The position numbers and the translations under genes are program-made. The notes beneath the pieces are model-generated. The model saw nothing but the letters and a program-made list of their open reading frames with translations, was not told where the DNA came from and ran no database searches. Below, one piece after another: positions 53,538-63,911 of a stretch of DNA of 64,000 bases (its first letter is position 1; each line of letters starts with the position of its first letter). This DNA is from Phycisphaerae bacterium (lineage in GTDB: Bacteria > Planctomycetota > Phycisphaerae > UBA1845), in the NCBI GenBank assembly GCA_029260165.1, contig JAJDDT010000064.1, positions 1 through 64,000 on the forward strand, given 5' to 3'.

Positions 53538-54989
53538 ATGTACATCATGGAAAGCACACCACTTCGCAGTTTTCTCGAGATTCCGTACGACAAGCTGGAG
53601 GAGATGAATCTGGAAGCCAAGGAGCAGCGTGCTTCGGGGGTGTCTCCTGAGGAGATCGAAAAACAGCGGACCAAATACCTGGCGGGTGAACGCCGGATCA
53701 AGGCGGTGACGGTCGCATTCACGGACATTGAAGGCAGGCTTCATATGCTTGACTACGACAAGAAGCATCTGTTGAAGTCGTCGCACAATCTGACGTTTGA
53801 CGGGTCTTCGATTCGCGGTTTTACCGAGCAGCACGAGTCTGATTTGCGGTTGAAGATCGATTGGCCTGCGTTTTACTGGCTTCCGTCGGACGTTTTCGGG
53901 CCTGGGAAGGTGTTGGTGTTCGGCAGGGTCGAGTCTCGCGAGGGCAGGCCTTATCCTGGCGACATGCGTGCTAGGCTTCAGTCCTACTGCAACGAGCTGA
54001 AAGACAAGGACGGGACGACGGCATTTGCCGCACCGGAGATTGAGGGGTTCATTTTCAAGGGTCGAAATGCGGAGCGTGAATTTCCGGCGACCGGGCGGTT
54101 TGAATTTGTTTCGGAGGGTGGATACTACCACTCGCTGCCTCAGGGACCGATTCGGAATTTCATCGACACCGCGGCTGAGGTGCAGCGGGCCATGGGGTTG
54201 TCGAATGAGAAGGATCATCCGGAGGTGGCTCCTTCGCAGTTTGAGATGAATTTCCGGTACGCACCAGCCGACATCGCGGCGGACCAGATCATGCTGTACA
54301 AGCTGATATGTCGTCGGGTGGCAGCCATGCAGGATGCGACGGCGAGTTTCCTGCCCAAGCCTGTGATGAACGTCAACGGCAACGGCATGCATACCAATGT
54401 GTCGCTCAGTCGCAACGAGAAGAATGTGTTCCACGCAAGGGATGGGGAGGATGGACTGTCACCGGCGGGCTGGGACTTCATCGATCGGATTTTGCACTCA
54501 GCTTCGGATATTTGCCTGATCCTCAATTCGAGCGTGAATGCGTATCGGCGGCTGGACCCGGCGTATGAGGCTCCGAATCAGATCAAGGCGTCGGCGGTCA
54601 ATCGTGGTGCGATGGTGCGGATCCCGCTGGCGGACGAGGCTGCTGCCAGGGTGGAGGTGCGGTCGGTGGCACCGGATGCGAACCCATACCTGCTGATGTA
54701 CACATTGTTGAAGACCGGTTTGGAAGGTCCGACACCGGAGCCGGCGGACAGCGAGGGCAAGCGGTCGCGGACGCGGTTCCTGCCTGACAATGTTTATGAC
54801 GCGATTCGCAATTTCAAATCAAGTAAGTGGGCGGTCGACATGTTGGGTGAGGATTTCCACGCGAAATACGCAGCCGTCAAGCAGATGTCGGCGGATCGTT
54901 GTCCAAGGGAGCTTGGCACGCTTATCAAGCGCAACGAGATTCAGTTCCATCACGAAGTAACGAACCAGTGGCTTTGGAGTCAGTTCTGA
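53538..54989 (+). CDS. glnA: Glutamine synthetase
   Basis: 483 residues. Assimilates ammonium into glutamine. Motifs: LTFDGSSIRGFTEQHESDLR, EIEGFIFKG, KDHPEVAPSQFEMNFRYAPA (catalytic Glu in QFEMN), NGNGMHTNVSLSR (ATP-binding, adjacent to GSGMH-type loop), and RSVAPDANPYLLMY. Two start candidates: ATG 53538, and ATG 53547 which is better spaced from GAGG. No adenylylation-site NLYDLP-like motif of the classic type was recognised near the C-terminus. A terminator follows at 55021. Confidence 0.95.
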   Translation: MYIMESTPLRSFLEIPYDKLEEMNLEAKEQRASGVSPEEIEKQRTKYLAGERRIKAVTVAFTDIEGRLHMLDYDKKHLLKSSHNLTFDGSSIRGFTEQHESDLRLKIDWPAFYWLPSDVFGPGKVLVFGRVESREGRPYPGDMRARLQSYCNELKDKDGTTAFAAPEIEGFIFKGRNAEREFPATGRFEFVSEGGYYHSLPQGPIRNFIDTAAEVQRAMGLSNEKDHPEVAPSQFEMNFRYAPADIAADQIMLYKLICRRVAAMQDATASFLPKPVMNVNGNGMHTNVSLSRNEKNVFHARDGEDGLSPAGWDFIDRILHSASDICLILNSSVNAYRRLDPAYEAPNQIKASAVNRGAMVRIPLADEAAARVEVRSVAPDANPYLLMYTLLKTGLEGPTPEPADSEGKRSRTRFLPDNVYDAIRNFKSSKWAVDMLGEDFHAKYAAVKQMSADRCPRELGTLIKRNEIQFHHEVTNQWLWSQF

Positions 54990-55020
54990 GCGCTTCGTGA
55001 GCAGTTTGGGCGTGTGAAAC

Positions 55021-55052
55021 GGGTGGTCGGATTGATTCCGGCCACCCTTTTT
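55021..55052. terminator. Terminator between glnA and the convergent BLUF gene
   Basis: GGGTGGTCGG (55021-55030) and CCGGCCACCC (55038-55047) form a 10-bp stem with one wobble around ATTGATT, followed by TTTTT. Lies between the convergent ends at 54989 and 55061. Confidence 0.85.
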
Positions 55053-55060
55053 GGGGAACA

Positions 55061-55543
55061 TCAGCGACACTTCGTATGGTGAAGTTGCAGCGGCTGGGCG
55101 ACGAGCGATTCCGTTCGGACGGTGCACACCTGGCGGCGAAATTCCTCGATGAAATCGACGATATCGGGATAGGCTTGCTCGGGGTTTCCCGTGGCCGTGA
55201 CTGCGTCGGCGAGTTGGACCAGTTTTTCGACGTTAATTGGGGCGGGGTGCTCCTCAAGATTGAACACACCCGTGTTGCAGGTCGGAAACAGTCGGAAATG
55301 GACGTGCTTTCCTGAAATGCACACAAGGTCTGTGTGGCGGTCGTCCCGTAGAACGCGCGTAAACAGCCCTTCCACGGCGGACTGTTCGCCCTCGATCACC
55401 TGAAGAAAGCGCCACTGACCATAGAAGAGTGCTCCGGTGATTTTTCTCGGGACGTTGTGACGCTGGGCAGCCCATGCGATGGACGCGAGATCGTCCTGCG
55501 TCATTGGACGCGTTGCTCGGCTGACGGTGATGAGTCGATACAC
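55061..55543 (-). CDS. BLUF-domain protein lacking the conserved tyrosine
   Basis: 160 residues, GTG start at 55543. BLUF flavin-binding fold: MYRLITVSRATRPMTQDDLA, AAQRHNVPRKITGALFYGQW, RFLQVIEGEQSAVEGLF and VLRDDRHTDL. The flavin-contacting Asn30 and Gln48 are present, but the position of the photochemically essential Tyr (Tyr8 in PixD-type BLUF) is Thr6. It should bind FAD without the normal light reaction. The C-terminal helices (FIEEFRRQVCTVRTESLV) are those of short BLUF proteins; no output domain is fused. Single gene. 55544-56015 upstream has no gene. Confidence 0.85.
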   Translation of the reverse strand: MYRLITVSRATRPMTQDDLASIAWAAQRHNVPRKITGALFYGQWRFLQVIEGEQSAVEGLFTRVLRDDRHTDLVCISGKHVHFRLFPTCNTGVFNLEEHPAPINVEKLVQLADAVTATGNPEQAYPDIVDFIEEFRRQVCTVRTESLVAQPLQLHHTKCR

Positions 55544-56015
55544 GTTTTCGTCTCACTTGAAACGATGAGAATCCACTTGAAGGGGCACTGATATTTTCCC
55601 TGATTAAGGTCGGGTGATTTGGGGGGATGATCGACAGTTTTTCCATTTTTAGTCTGGAGTTGTTCGGATAATATCGATCCCCGGTGTTTTATTGGACGTT
55701 TCGGCGTTTGATTCCTGCATCCTGGGTGAATGTACCAGTCGTCGGTGGTGCATGGATTCGACAGGAGGTCGACAACAGGCGGTTGGGATCCGTGATTTTG
55801 GCGGCGTATGTAGAAATCGGCTCGTGAAAGGTTCCCACATCGGCGCCTGAAACAACCTCGCCGGGGTAATATCACCCAGGCGTCGCAGCCCATGCGGTCA
55901 CGAACCCCGCCCCGGGACCCCACGGGCACCTTCGTTGCTGACATGGTCGGGCGAGCCTATACTCGCGCACGAAAATCAGGACGGTCGAGTTCCACAATTC
56001 CTGAAGCGGGGCGCT

Positions 56016-57902
56016 ATGTCCATCATCCATGTTTTGCCCGACATCCTGGTCAAGAAGATCGCGGCTGGCGAGGTGATTGAACGACCTGCCAGTGTGATCA
56101 AGGAGATCATGGAAAATGCTATCGATGCGGGTGCGACGCGGGTGTCGGTGCATGTCGAGGATGGCGGGAAGGCACTGATGCGCGTCAGCGATGACGGTTG
56201 CGGGATGTTGGCTGACGACCTGCGATTGGCCATCACCCCCCACGCCACGAGCAAGCTGGCTGAGGAGGAAGACTTGTACCACATCGGATCGCTGGGTTTC
56301 CGCGGTGAGGCGTTGGCCAGCATCGGGTCGATTTCCCGCGTCACCATCCGATCACGTCCCCACGAAATAAGCGAGGGGGCTGAGATCGTCGTGGAGGCTG
56401 AGGAGGTTCATGCCAATCGTGCGGCTGGCTGCCCGGCTGGCACGACCGTTGAGGTTCGCGACCTCTTTTTCAACGTGCCCGCCCGACGTAAATTCCTTCG
56501 CAACAGCGGCACCGAGTTCGGGCACATCAACACCCAGTTCGCCCGCATTGCACTCGCACATCCTGACGTCGGATTTGAATTGCACAACAACGGGAAATCC
56601 GTGCACAATCTTCCCGCGGGACAATCACCCGTCGAACGCATCAGTCGATTCTACAGTCGCGAGCTTGGTGACGACATGATTGCTTTCGAGCGACGTACCG
56701 AGGGCATCGAGATCGTTGGTTTCGCGGGTCAGCCATCCGGTGCCCGATCGTCCGGGAACTGGCAGTTTTCATTTCTGAATCGCCGATTCATCCGCGACAA
56801 ATTTATCCAGCACGCCATCAAGGAAGCCTATCGGGGGTTGATCGACCCGCGACGATTTCCCGTCGTTTTTCTGTTCATTTCCGTCAATCCTGCCACGGTC
56901 GACGTGAACGTGCACCCCACCAAAATGGAGGTCCGCTGGCAGGATTCCGGGACGATCCATCGCGAGGTGCTGTCGTCTCTGCGTGAGGCATTGGGGTCGG
57001 CTGACCTGACGCCGACGTTCGATCCGCAGAGCACGTCGCGCCCGCCTGTCGATCCTGCCCAACAGGATGCGATCCGCCGTCAATTCGCAGATCAGTTCAA
57101 ATCGATGACGCCGTCGCAACCGTCGCTCGCCTTCGGACCCGACGCACAGGCTCGCAGCGGTTCAACCTCTCGTCCGCCCATGCACCCATCAAGCGGAAAC
57201 CCCGCGCAGGGTATGGACATGTGGGAGCAGGTTTATGGGCAGCGGGACGCGTCGCACGATCCTGACCAGACCATTGCCGCAATGGATCAACCCTACGCTG
57301 TCGCAGGTCCGGACGTGGTTATTCCGCATTCCGTCAAGGGTGCGATTCAACTGCACAACACCTATCTCGTTTGCGAAACCGATGAGGGCATGATGATCAT
57401 CGATCAGCACGCGTTGCACGAACGCATCATGTTCGAGCAGCTCAGGGACCGCATGACGCGAGGTCCGCTGGAATCGCAACGATTGCTTCTGCCCGAGACC
57501 TTGTCCGTCTCGGCCAGCGCGTTGGCTGTCCTGGAATCGGAACCGGAACTGCTCAACAGGCTCGGGTTTGAGGTGTCGCGTTTTGGGTCCGATGCTGTCG
57601 CGCTCCAGGCCATTCCGTCCATCCTCAGGGATCGTGATGCCACCGAATTCTTCCGCGATTTTCTCGACAGACTGTCATCCAAAACCGGTGATGAGCCGGC
57701 TGAGTCGTTCATTTACGACATTCTGTCCATGATGGCGTGTAAGGCTGCTGTGAAGGCGGGCGACCCGCTCACGCCCGAGGAAATCGAATCGCTGCTTGCC
57801 CAGAAAGACCTCGTTGAGAAATCCAGCAACTGCCCCCATGGGCGACCGACGACGCTGAGGCTTACCGTCCGCGACCTGGAAAGACAGTTCAAGCGGACGT
57901 AA
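56016..57902 (+). CDS. mutL: DNA mismatch repair endonuclease MutL
   Basis: 628 residues from ATG 56016. N-terminal GHKL ATPase: KIAAGEVIERPASVIKEIME, NAIDAGATRVSV, LGFRGEALASIGSI, GTTVEVRDLFFNVPARRKFL, and STVDVNVHPTKMEVR-type text. C-terminal endonuclease motif DQHALHERIMFE (residues 463-474, DQHA-x2-E-x4-E), ACKAAVKAGD and CPHGRPT are intact, as expected for bacteria without MutH. A Pro/Ser/Gln linker joins the halves. No mutS in the window. Confidence 0.96.
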   Translation: MSIIHVLPDILVKKIAAGEVIERPASVIKEIMENAIDAGATRVSVHVEDGGKALMRVSDDGCGMLADDLRLAITPHATSKLAEEEDLYHIGSLGFRGEALASIGSISRVTIRSRPHEISEGAEIVVEAEEVHANRAAGCPAGTTVEVRDLFFNVPARRKFLRNSGTEFGHINTQFARIALAHPDVGFELHNNGKSVHNLPAGQSPVERISRFYSRELGDDMIAFERRTEGIEIVGFAGQPSGARSSGNWQFSFLNRRFIRDKFIQHAIKEAYRGLIDPRRFPVVFLFISVNPATVDVNVHPTKMEVRWQDSGTIHREVLSSLREALGSADLTPTFDPQSTSRPPVDPAQQDAIRRQFADQFKSMTPSQPSLAFGPDAQARSGSTSRPPMHPSSGNPAQGMDMWEQVYGQRDASHDPDQTIAAMDQPYAVAGPDVVIPHSVKGAIQLHNTYLVCETDEGMMIIDQHALHERIMFEQLRDRMTRGPLESQRLLLPETLSVSASALAVLESEPELLNRLGFEVSRFGSDAVALQAIPSILRDRDATEFFRDFLDRLSSKTGDEPAESFIYDILSMMACKAAVKAGDPLTPEEIESLLAQKDLVEKSSNCPHGRPTTLRLTVRDLERQFKRT

Positions 57903-58047
57903 GGTCGGTTCCGTCCCCAATCCCCCCAAAAGACATTGGTTTCCTGTTATCGTGTAAGATACCCGACAGTTGGTGCGACCCGATATGGGTGGGTCTGCGC
58001 ACGAATCGGCAGACCCTGGTGTTGTCGGCGGGCACGAGGAGCGACGA

Positions 58048-59160
58048 ATGCCCAGGAATTTTTGGTGTTGGAAGATCGGGCGAACTGTCGAACAGGACGC
58101 CACGGGTCGCCCGTGCGCCGATATTGAACAACCCAGTCAATACCCCGCCTTCACTCTCATTGAACTTCTCGTCGTCGTTTCGATCATTGCCCTGCTCATC
58201 TCGCTGCTGCTGCCCTCGCTTTCGCGTGCGCGCGAGCAGGCGAAGGCGGTCGTTTGTCTCGCCAACATCCGAGGCATTGCGATCGCGAGCGTCACCTACG
58301 CCTATTCCGATTCGTCCGAACAGGCGTTGCCTGTGCATGCGCTCACGGGCGTCCAGGGCAGGGATCCTGCCGTCTATGATTGGGGCGGCAAGTCAGGCCG
58401 GGGCGACGTTCAGGTTGGAAACATCGGCGATTTTGAGAACTCGCCGTGGGGAACACGCTTCGGCAGGGGGCCTGCGACCAGGCCTCTGAACCCCGTTTTG
58501 TACAAGAGCACGTTTGTTGACCATCAGACCAGCCCAGGCTCGGACAACATCAACTGGCAAACCGACGCAGACATGGACCTGCCCATTCTCAGGTGTCCGT
58601 CCGACCGAGGCTACACGGGTCATCACCTTCGCACCTGGAAACAGTCGGGTTTGTCGTCTTACGACCATTACGGCACGAGCTACGCAGCCAATGCGATGTG
58701 GTGTAACGGACACGTTGCGGGTCTGACCGTACTGCGAAGTTGGTCACCGCTGTTTCGACCCATGACGCAAATCAAGCGAACCGCCAACACGATCTACTTC
58801 ATTGAGAACGCCGGCAGGTTTGGCTGGCGTGCGACCACGGACGAATCCGACATCTGCTTCACCAGTAACGACGGGCCGTATTTTATGCCGACAGAGGGTG
58901 TTACGACCGTGAAGGGCTGGCATAAAAAACCGTTTCATTTCAATGCCGCGATGGTTGATGGTTCGGCGCGCATGATCAAAATGGAAGGCTACATCTACCC
59001 GGCTCCGAAGATTCCATTCACCACGGGCGGTTCCCCGCAACTTACGGGTTGTCATGTTCTGCGCGGTCCCGACTGGCAGCTCGACGTTCTCCCGTCCCCT
59101 CCGATCGACCGTGAGATTGATCCAGACCTGACATCCTGGCCTGACAATGCACTTCAATAA
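58048..59160 (+). CDS. Prepilin-type (H-X9-DG family) exported protein
   Basis: 370 residues from ATG 58048 with GAGGAG upstream. A leader of 34 residues precedes the type IV prepilin helix [20 protein letters not shown]; the residue before the cleavage site is Ala (YPA-FTLIE), where Gly is usual. The C-terminal part ([29 protein letters not shown]) has the 'NxxxxDGS' element of planctomycete DUF1559-like pseudopilins. Forms a tandem pair with the next gene, about 55% alike by eye over long stretches ([30 protein letters not shown]). Confidence 0.88.
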   Translation: MPRNFWCWKIGRTVEQDATGRPCADIEQPSQYPAFTLIELLVVVSIIALLISLLLPSLSRAREQAKAVVCLANIRGIAIASVTYAYSDSSEQALPVHALTGVQGRDPAVYDWGGKSGRGDVQVGNIGDFENSPWGTRFGRGPATRPLNPVLYKSTFVDHQTSPGSDNINWQTDADMDLPILRCPSDRGYTGHHLRTWKQSGLSSYDHYGTSYAANAMWCNGHVAGLTVLRSWSPLFRPMTQIKRTANTIYFIENAGRFGWRATTDESDICFTSNDGPYFMPTEGVTTVKGWHKKPFHFNAAMVDGSARMIKMEGYIYPAPKIPFTTGGSPQLTGCHVLRGPDWQLDVLPSPPIDREIDPDLTSWPDNALQ

Positions 59161-59238
59161 AAGGTTTTCGACTACTGCGTGAAAAAAACGGCGGATTTGT
59201 GTATACTTCGCTCTGTGGTCGAGCCTGCCTGAATTGAA

Positions 59239-60327
59239 ATGGGATGGATTCTTATGATTGGTCCGCGCTATCGCCTCAAGCGAAATGATCGCTCCCTCGC
59301 CGGGCGACAAGGTGGTTTTACGCTGATCGAACTGCTCGTGGTCGTCTCGATCATCGCGCTGCTGATCAGTATTCTGCTCCCCTCGCTCAAGCGCGCCCGC
59401 GAGCAGGCCAAGCAGGTTAAATGCACCGCACAACTCAAGTCCATCGCGACGGCTGGCTTGATGTATTCAACCGACGACCAGAAGGAGAGCGTTATTCCCT
59501 ATCACGCGCTGACCGGTGTCGGTGTGTCTGATGTCGGTGCGTACGATTACGGCGGGAAATCGGGCAGAGGCGACATTCAGGGCGGAACTGGTCAAGACAT
59601 TGAAAACTCAACATGGGGAACTCGATTTGGCAGAGGCCCTGCTACGCGCCCCATAAACTCCATCATGTACAAAGCCACCTTCAACGATTATCAACGCGCG
59701 CCAGGACCGGCAAACGCCAATTGGCTAGCCGATACCGAAATGGACCTCGGCGTCTTCAAATGTCCGTCTGACAGAGGCTATACTGGGCAGCATTTCCGAG
59801 AATGGAAAACTCAGGGCCATAGCAGTTACGACCACTACGGCACGAGTTACGCTGCCAATTCCTTCTGGTGCTCGTCCCACTCAGAATTTAAGGACGTCGT
59901 CAAGAGCTGGGGACCTTTCCTTAAGCCAGCCTCTCGAATCCCCAACGCTGCCAACACCATCTACTTCGTTGAAAACAGCGGCAGATTCGGTTGGCGAAGA
60001 GACGTCAGCAATGCCGACGCACGATGCTTCACCGGAACGGACGGACCCTACTTCGCACCCCAAACATCAAATTCCGAAGCCAAAGGCTGGCACGGTAAGA
60101 CCGACCAATTCGTCACCGCCTTCATCGACGGCCATGTGAGTTTCAACAGAACCGACGGTTACTACCTTCCCCCGCCCGCCGTCCCGCTCACATACGGCGG
60201 CGATCCGCGCGTTCTGCCCTGCCACGTCATTCGAGGCCCGGGCTGGCAACTCGACACACTCCCATCCCCCCCCGTTTTCCTCGGCGTCCGGAGTGACTTC
60301 GCCACAGTGCAATCGGTGATCGAGTAG
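59239..60327 (+). CDS. Prepilin-type (H-X9-DG family) exported protein, paralogue
   Basis: 362 residues from ATG 59239 (alternative 59254). Prepilin segment [20 protein letters not shown] with the normal Gly before the cleavage site. Shares with its neighbour [52 protein letters not shown] and the end [13 protein letters not shown]. Secreted pseudopilin-like surface proteins of this kind are common and multi-copy in Planctomycetota; their assembly partners are not here. Codons are strongly C-ending. Confidence 0.88.
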   Translation: MGWILMIGPRYRLKRNDRSLAGRQGGFTLIELLVVVSIIALLISILLPSLKRAREQAKQVKCTAQLKSIATAGLMYSTDDQKESVIPYHALTGVGVSDVGAYDYGGKSGRGDIQGGTGQDIENSTWGTRFGRGPATRPINSIMYKATFNDYQRAPGPANANWLADTEMDLGVFKCPSDRGYTGQHFREWKTQGHSSYDHYGTSYAANSFWCSSHSEFKDVVKSWGPFLKPASRIPNAANTIYFVENSGRFGWRRDVSNADARCFTGTDGPYFAPQTSNSEAKGWHGKTDQFVTAFIDGHVSFNRTDGYYLPPPAVPLTYGGDPRVLPCHVIRGPGWQLDTLPSPPVFLGVRSDFATVQSVIE

Positions 60328-60401
60328 CCCACGACCCCAAGGCCCAATCAACCAACGCGCTTTCAGCTTGACGCTCACAATTGGTGGACTACCCTTTTTC
60401 C

Positions 60402-63083
60402 ATGGCCAAGGGCAGGATTAGCGACATCGATCCCTTTGAAACGCAGGACTGGATCACGTCGATGGACGAGGTGGTTCGGCGTGTGGGATCAGCTCGCGCG
60501 CAGTTTCTCCTTGGACGACTCATCCGATGGGGCAAACTCAACGGCGTTGTTCTACCGTTCACAGCCAACACACCCTACGTCAACACCATCCACCACACCG
60601 ATCAACCGGATTACCCCGGCAACCGCGACATCGAACGTCGCATCAAGAGCCTGGTCCGGTGGAATGCGATGGCGATGGTCGTTCGTGCGAACCGGGCGAG
60701 CGCGGGGATTGGTGGGCACATTTCATCCTACGCGTCGAGTGCCACGCTCCTTGAGGTTGGTTTCAACCACTTTTTCAGGGGGCCTGACCATCCCGGCGGC
60801 GGGGACCAGATTTACTTCCAGGGACATGGCTCTCCCGGTATCTACGCCCGCTCGTTTATGGAATATCGCCTGGACGAGGAACATCTCGCCAACTTCCGAC
60901 GCGAGACCAACAACGACAAAAGCCTGACCTCCTACCCCCACCCCTGGCTTATGCCCGATTTCTGGCAGTTCCCCACCGTCTCCATGGGACTCGCGTCCAT
61001 CTCCGCGATCTACCAGGCTCGATGCAACCGCTTCCTCGAAGCACGCGGTATCAGGGAGACCAACAAGCAGCACGTCTGGGCGTTCATGGGCGACGGCGAA
61101 ACGGACGAACCCGAAAGCCTGGGTGCCATCACCCTCGCCTCACGCGAATCGCTCGACAACCTCACCTTCGTCATCAATTGCAACCTCCAACGCCTCGACG
61201 GTCCCGTTCGTGGCAATGGCCAAATCGTCCAGGAACTCGAAGCCGCTTTTCGCGGTGCGGGCTGGCATGTGATCAAGGTGCTTTGGGGTTCGAACTGGGA
61301 TCCGCTTTTTGAAGCAGACACGGACGGGCTGCTCGAACAGCGCATGGGCGAGACCATCGACGGCCAATGGCAGAAATACTCCGTCGAGGACGGTGCCTAC
61401 GCGCGGAAGAATTTCTTTGGCACCGAACCCGGACTCGCCAAACTCGTCGAACACCTCTCCGATGAGGAAATTCGCAAACTCAGAAGAGGTGGACACGATC
61501 CACAGAAGGTCCACGCAGCCTACGAAGCAGCCGTCAATCACGTCGGATCACCCACCGTCATCCTCGCCGCCACCGTCAAGGGTTACGGACTCGGCGAAGC
61601 CGGTGAGGGCAGAAACGTCTCGCACCAACAAAAGAAGCTCAACTTCGAGGAGCTGAAATCCTTCCGCGACCGTTTCGACATCCCCATCAAAGACGAGGAT
61701 ATCGAAAAAACCCCATTCTACCGACCTGACAAGAAGAGCGAAGAAGTTCAGTACCTGCTCGAACAACGATCCAAATTAGGTGGCTCCGTTCCGCGCCGGG
61801 TTGTCAAAGCTGAGCCTCTCAAGTCACCTGAACTCAAAATCTTCGACGAACAGCTTGGTGGTAGCGGCACACGCGAAATGGCCACCACGATGGCGTTCGT
61901 TCGCATGCTCGTCAAACTCCTCGACGACAAGGACATAGGCCAAAACATCGTCCCCATCATCCCCGATGAAGCCCGCACGTTCGGCATGGACGCGCTCTTT
62001 AGAAAATACGGTATCTACTCACACAAGGGACAGCTTTACGACCCCGTCGATTCGCACCTCTTTCTCTACTATCGCGAGGACAAGAAGGGCCAAATCCTCG
62101 AGGAAGGCATCACCGAAGCGGGTTCGATGGCTTCCTTCACCGCGGCTGCTACCGCGTACGCGACCCACGGCGTGAACATGATTCCGTTTTTCGTTTTCTA
62201 CTCCATGTTCGGATTCCAGCGCATTGGTGATTCCATATGGGCCGCCTGCGACGCCCGCGCCAAGGGTTTTCTCATCGGTGCAACGAGCGGTCGAACGACG
62301 CTCGCCGGCGAAGGGTTACAGCATCAGGATGGGCACTCGCATGTGTTGGCCAGCACGTTCCCCAACGTCGTTAGTTACGACCCCGCCTACGCCTTTGAAA
62401 TCGCCGTCATCGTTCAGGACGGCATCCGACGCATGTACGCCGACAACGAACCACTCATCTACTACATCACGGTCGGCAACGAACCTTATCAGATGCCGGC
62501 CATGCCGCCGGGCGTCGAGGAAAACATACTCAAGGGTCTCTACAAATATCGAACCGCCCCGGACCTCATCAGCGAGAAAGGCCCCGCCCGACGTATCCAC
62601 CTTTTCGGCAGCGGGTCGATCCTTAACGAAACATTGAAAGCCCAGGATCTTTTGGCGGACAAATACGATATCGCAGCCGAGGTCTGGTCCGTCACGAGTT
62701 ACAACCAACTCCGCCGCGATGCCCTCGAGTGTCAACGCTGGAACATGCTGCACCCGAACCACACGCCTCGCGTTCCGTTCGTGCGTCAGCAACTGGAAGA
62801 CGAACCGTTCCCGATCGTGGCCGCCACTGATTACATGAAAATCGTCCCCGAGCAGATCGCCCGCTGGACTCCCAAACGCTTGTTCGCACTTGGCACCGAT
62901 GGTTTTGGCAGAAGCGACAGCCGCGTTGATTTGCGTCATCATTTTGAGATTGATTACCGCTTCATCACCCACGCAGCCATCTACGAACTGGCAAGACAGG
63001 ACCAGGTTCCGATGGACCTGGTCACCAGGGTCATGCGCGACCTCGAACTCGATCCCGAAAAAGTCTACCCGCCTACGGCATGA
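60402..63083 (+). CDS. aceE: Pyruvate dehydrogenase E1 component, homodimeric
   Basis: 893 residues from ATG 60402, matching AceE (~885-910) and unlike the split alpha/beta E1. Thiamine diphosphate motif GDGETDEPESLGAITLASRE with INCNLQRLDGPVRGNGQ, and RFDIPIKDEDIEKTPFYRP, TSGRTTLAGEGLQHQDGHSH, VGNEPYQMPAMPPGVEENI, ALGTDGFGRSDSRVDLRHHF are all present. Decarboxylates pyruvate for the PDH complex. The E2/E3 genes (aceF, lpd) do not follow; the next gene is unrelated. Confidence 0.97.
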   Translation: MAKGRISDIDPFETQDWITSMDEVVRRVGSARAQFLLGRLIRWGKLNGVVLPFTANTPYVNTIHHTDQPDYPGNRDIERRIKSLVRWNAMAMVVRANRASAGIGGHISSYASSATLLEVGFNHFFRGPDHPGGGDQIYFQGHGSPGIYARSFMEYRLDEEHLANFRRETNNDKSLTSYPHPWLMPDFWQFPTVSMGLASISAIYQARCNRFLEARGIRETNKQHVWAFMGDGETDEPESLGAITLASRESLDNLTFVINCNLQRLDGPVRGNGQIVQELEAAFRGAGWHVIKVLWGSNWDPLFEADTDGLLEQRMGETIDGQWQKYSVEDGAYARKNFFGTEPGLAKLVEHLSDEEIRKLRRGGHDPQKVHAAYEAAVNHVGSPTVILAATVKGYGLGEAGEGRNVSHQQKKLNFEELKSFRDRFDIPIKDEDIEKTPFYRPDKKSEEVQYLLEQRSKLGGSVPRRVVKAEPLKSPELKIFDEQLGGSGTREMATTMAFVRMLVKLLDDKDIGQNIVPIIPDEARTFGMDALFRKYGIYSHKGQLYDPVDSHLFLYYREDKKGQILEEGITEAGSMASFTAAATAYATHGVNMIPFFVFYSMFGFQRIGDSIWAACDARAKGFLIGATSGRTTLAGEGLQHQDGHSHVLASTFPNVVSYDPAYAFEIAVIVQDGIRRMYADNEPLIYYITVGNEPYQMPAMPPGVEENILKGLYKYRTAPDLISEKGPARRIHLFGSGSILNETLKAQDLLADKYDIAAEVWSVTSYNQLRRDALECQRWNMLHPNHTPRVPFVRQQLEDEPFPIVAATDYMKIVPEQIARWTPKRLFALGTDGFGRSDSRVDLRHHFEIDYRFITHAAIYELARQDQVPMDLVTRVMRDLELDPEKVYPPTA

Positions 63084-63197
63084 CCCATTCCAACCAGGAC
63101 CATTGCTTTTCCCCAGCCTCGAACGCTACCATTGGGGCATTGGTACCGGGCAGTGTCAACCGACCGCACCGGGACGTTTCGACAACAAGGACACGCC

Positions 63198-63824
63198 ATG
63201 AAAAACACCATTCCGCAGTTCGATGCCTACATTGAAAAGTCGGCCGACTTCGCCCAACCCATTCTTGCCAGGCTCCGAAAAATATTTCACTCAGCTTGCC
63301 CCGACATTCAGGAAGTCATGAAATGGTCCGTCCCGCATTTTGAAAAAGATGGCCTCGTTGGCGGGATGGCTGCCTTCAAAAAACACGTTTCCCTCGGATT
63401 CTGGAAGAGCAGGGAGATGGACGATCCTCATAACCTCTTTGAAGGCGATCCCAAAGCCGGTATGTGTGCCATCAAATTCACCGACGTCAGGGACGTTCCC
63501 CCCCCCAAAATCCTCGCTGCCTACGTCAGACAAGCCGTCAAAATAAACATGGAAAAGGCAAACGCCCCAAAGCCAAAAGCAAGAAAAACAACAGGGAGGA
63601 AAGTCGCTCAAAACGTAACAGTCCCCGCCGATCTGAAATCCGCTCTCGCCAAAAACAGGAAAGCCAGGGAAACATTCGACAACTTCAGCTACACCAACCG
63701 CAAGGAGTACGTCGAGTGGATCACCGAAGCCAAACGAGACGCTACGCGCGAAAAACGCCTCAGGACCACCATTGAATGGTTGGCGGAAGGCAAACGGCGA
63801 AACTGGAAATACGAAAACTGCTGA
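63198..63824 (+). CDS. DUF1801 / YdeI-type protein
   Basis: 208 residues from ATG 63198. Residues about 1-125 are DUF1801-like (YIEKSADFAQPILARLRKIF, IQEVMKWSVPHFEKDGLVGG, AIKFTDVRDVPPPKILAAYV); after a basic linker, residues about 140-205 are the YdeI/OmpD-associated type (VPADLKSALAKNRKARETFD, FSYTNRKEYVEWITEAKRDA, KRLRTTIEWLAEGKRRNWKY). This two-part arrangement is common and its activity unknown. 114 bp after aceE. Confidence 0.9.
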   Translation: MKNTIPQFDAYIEKSADFAQPILARLRKIFHSACPDIQEVMKWSVPHFEKDGLVGGMAAFKKHVSLGFWKSREMDDPHNLFEGDPKAGMCAIKFTDVRDVPPPKILAAYVRQAVKINMEKANAPKPKARKTTGRKVAQNVTVPADLKSALAKNRKARETFDNFSYTNRKEYVEWITEAKRDATREKRLRTTIEWLAEGKRRNWKYENC

Positions 63825-63911
63825 CCAGGGCCACAACAACAACACGTCAGTATCATTGTACCTTTTTCATTTTTCTGCAGCGTCATTCCCTTTGGGGGGA
63901 ATACCCGCTCA

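Noticed and set aside
55544-55944. Minus-strand open frames between the BLUF gene and mutL
   Set aside because: No domain, no ribosome-binding site and no codon preference matching neighbours; the region is called gene-free.
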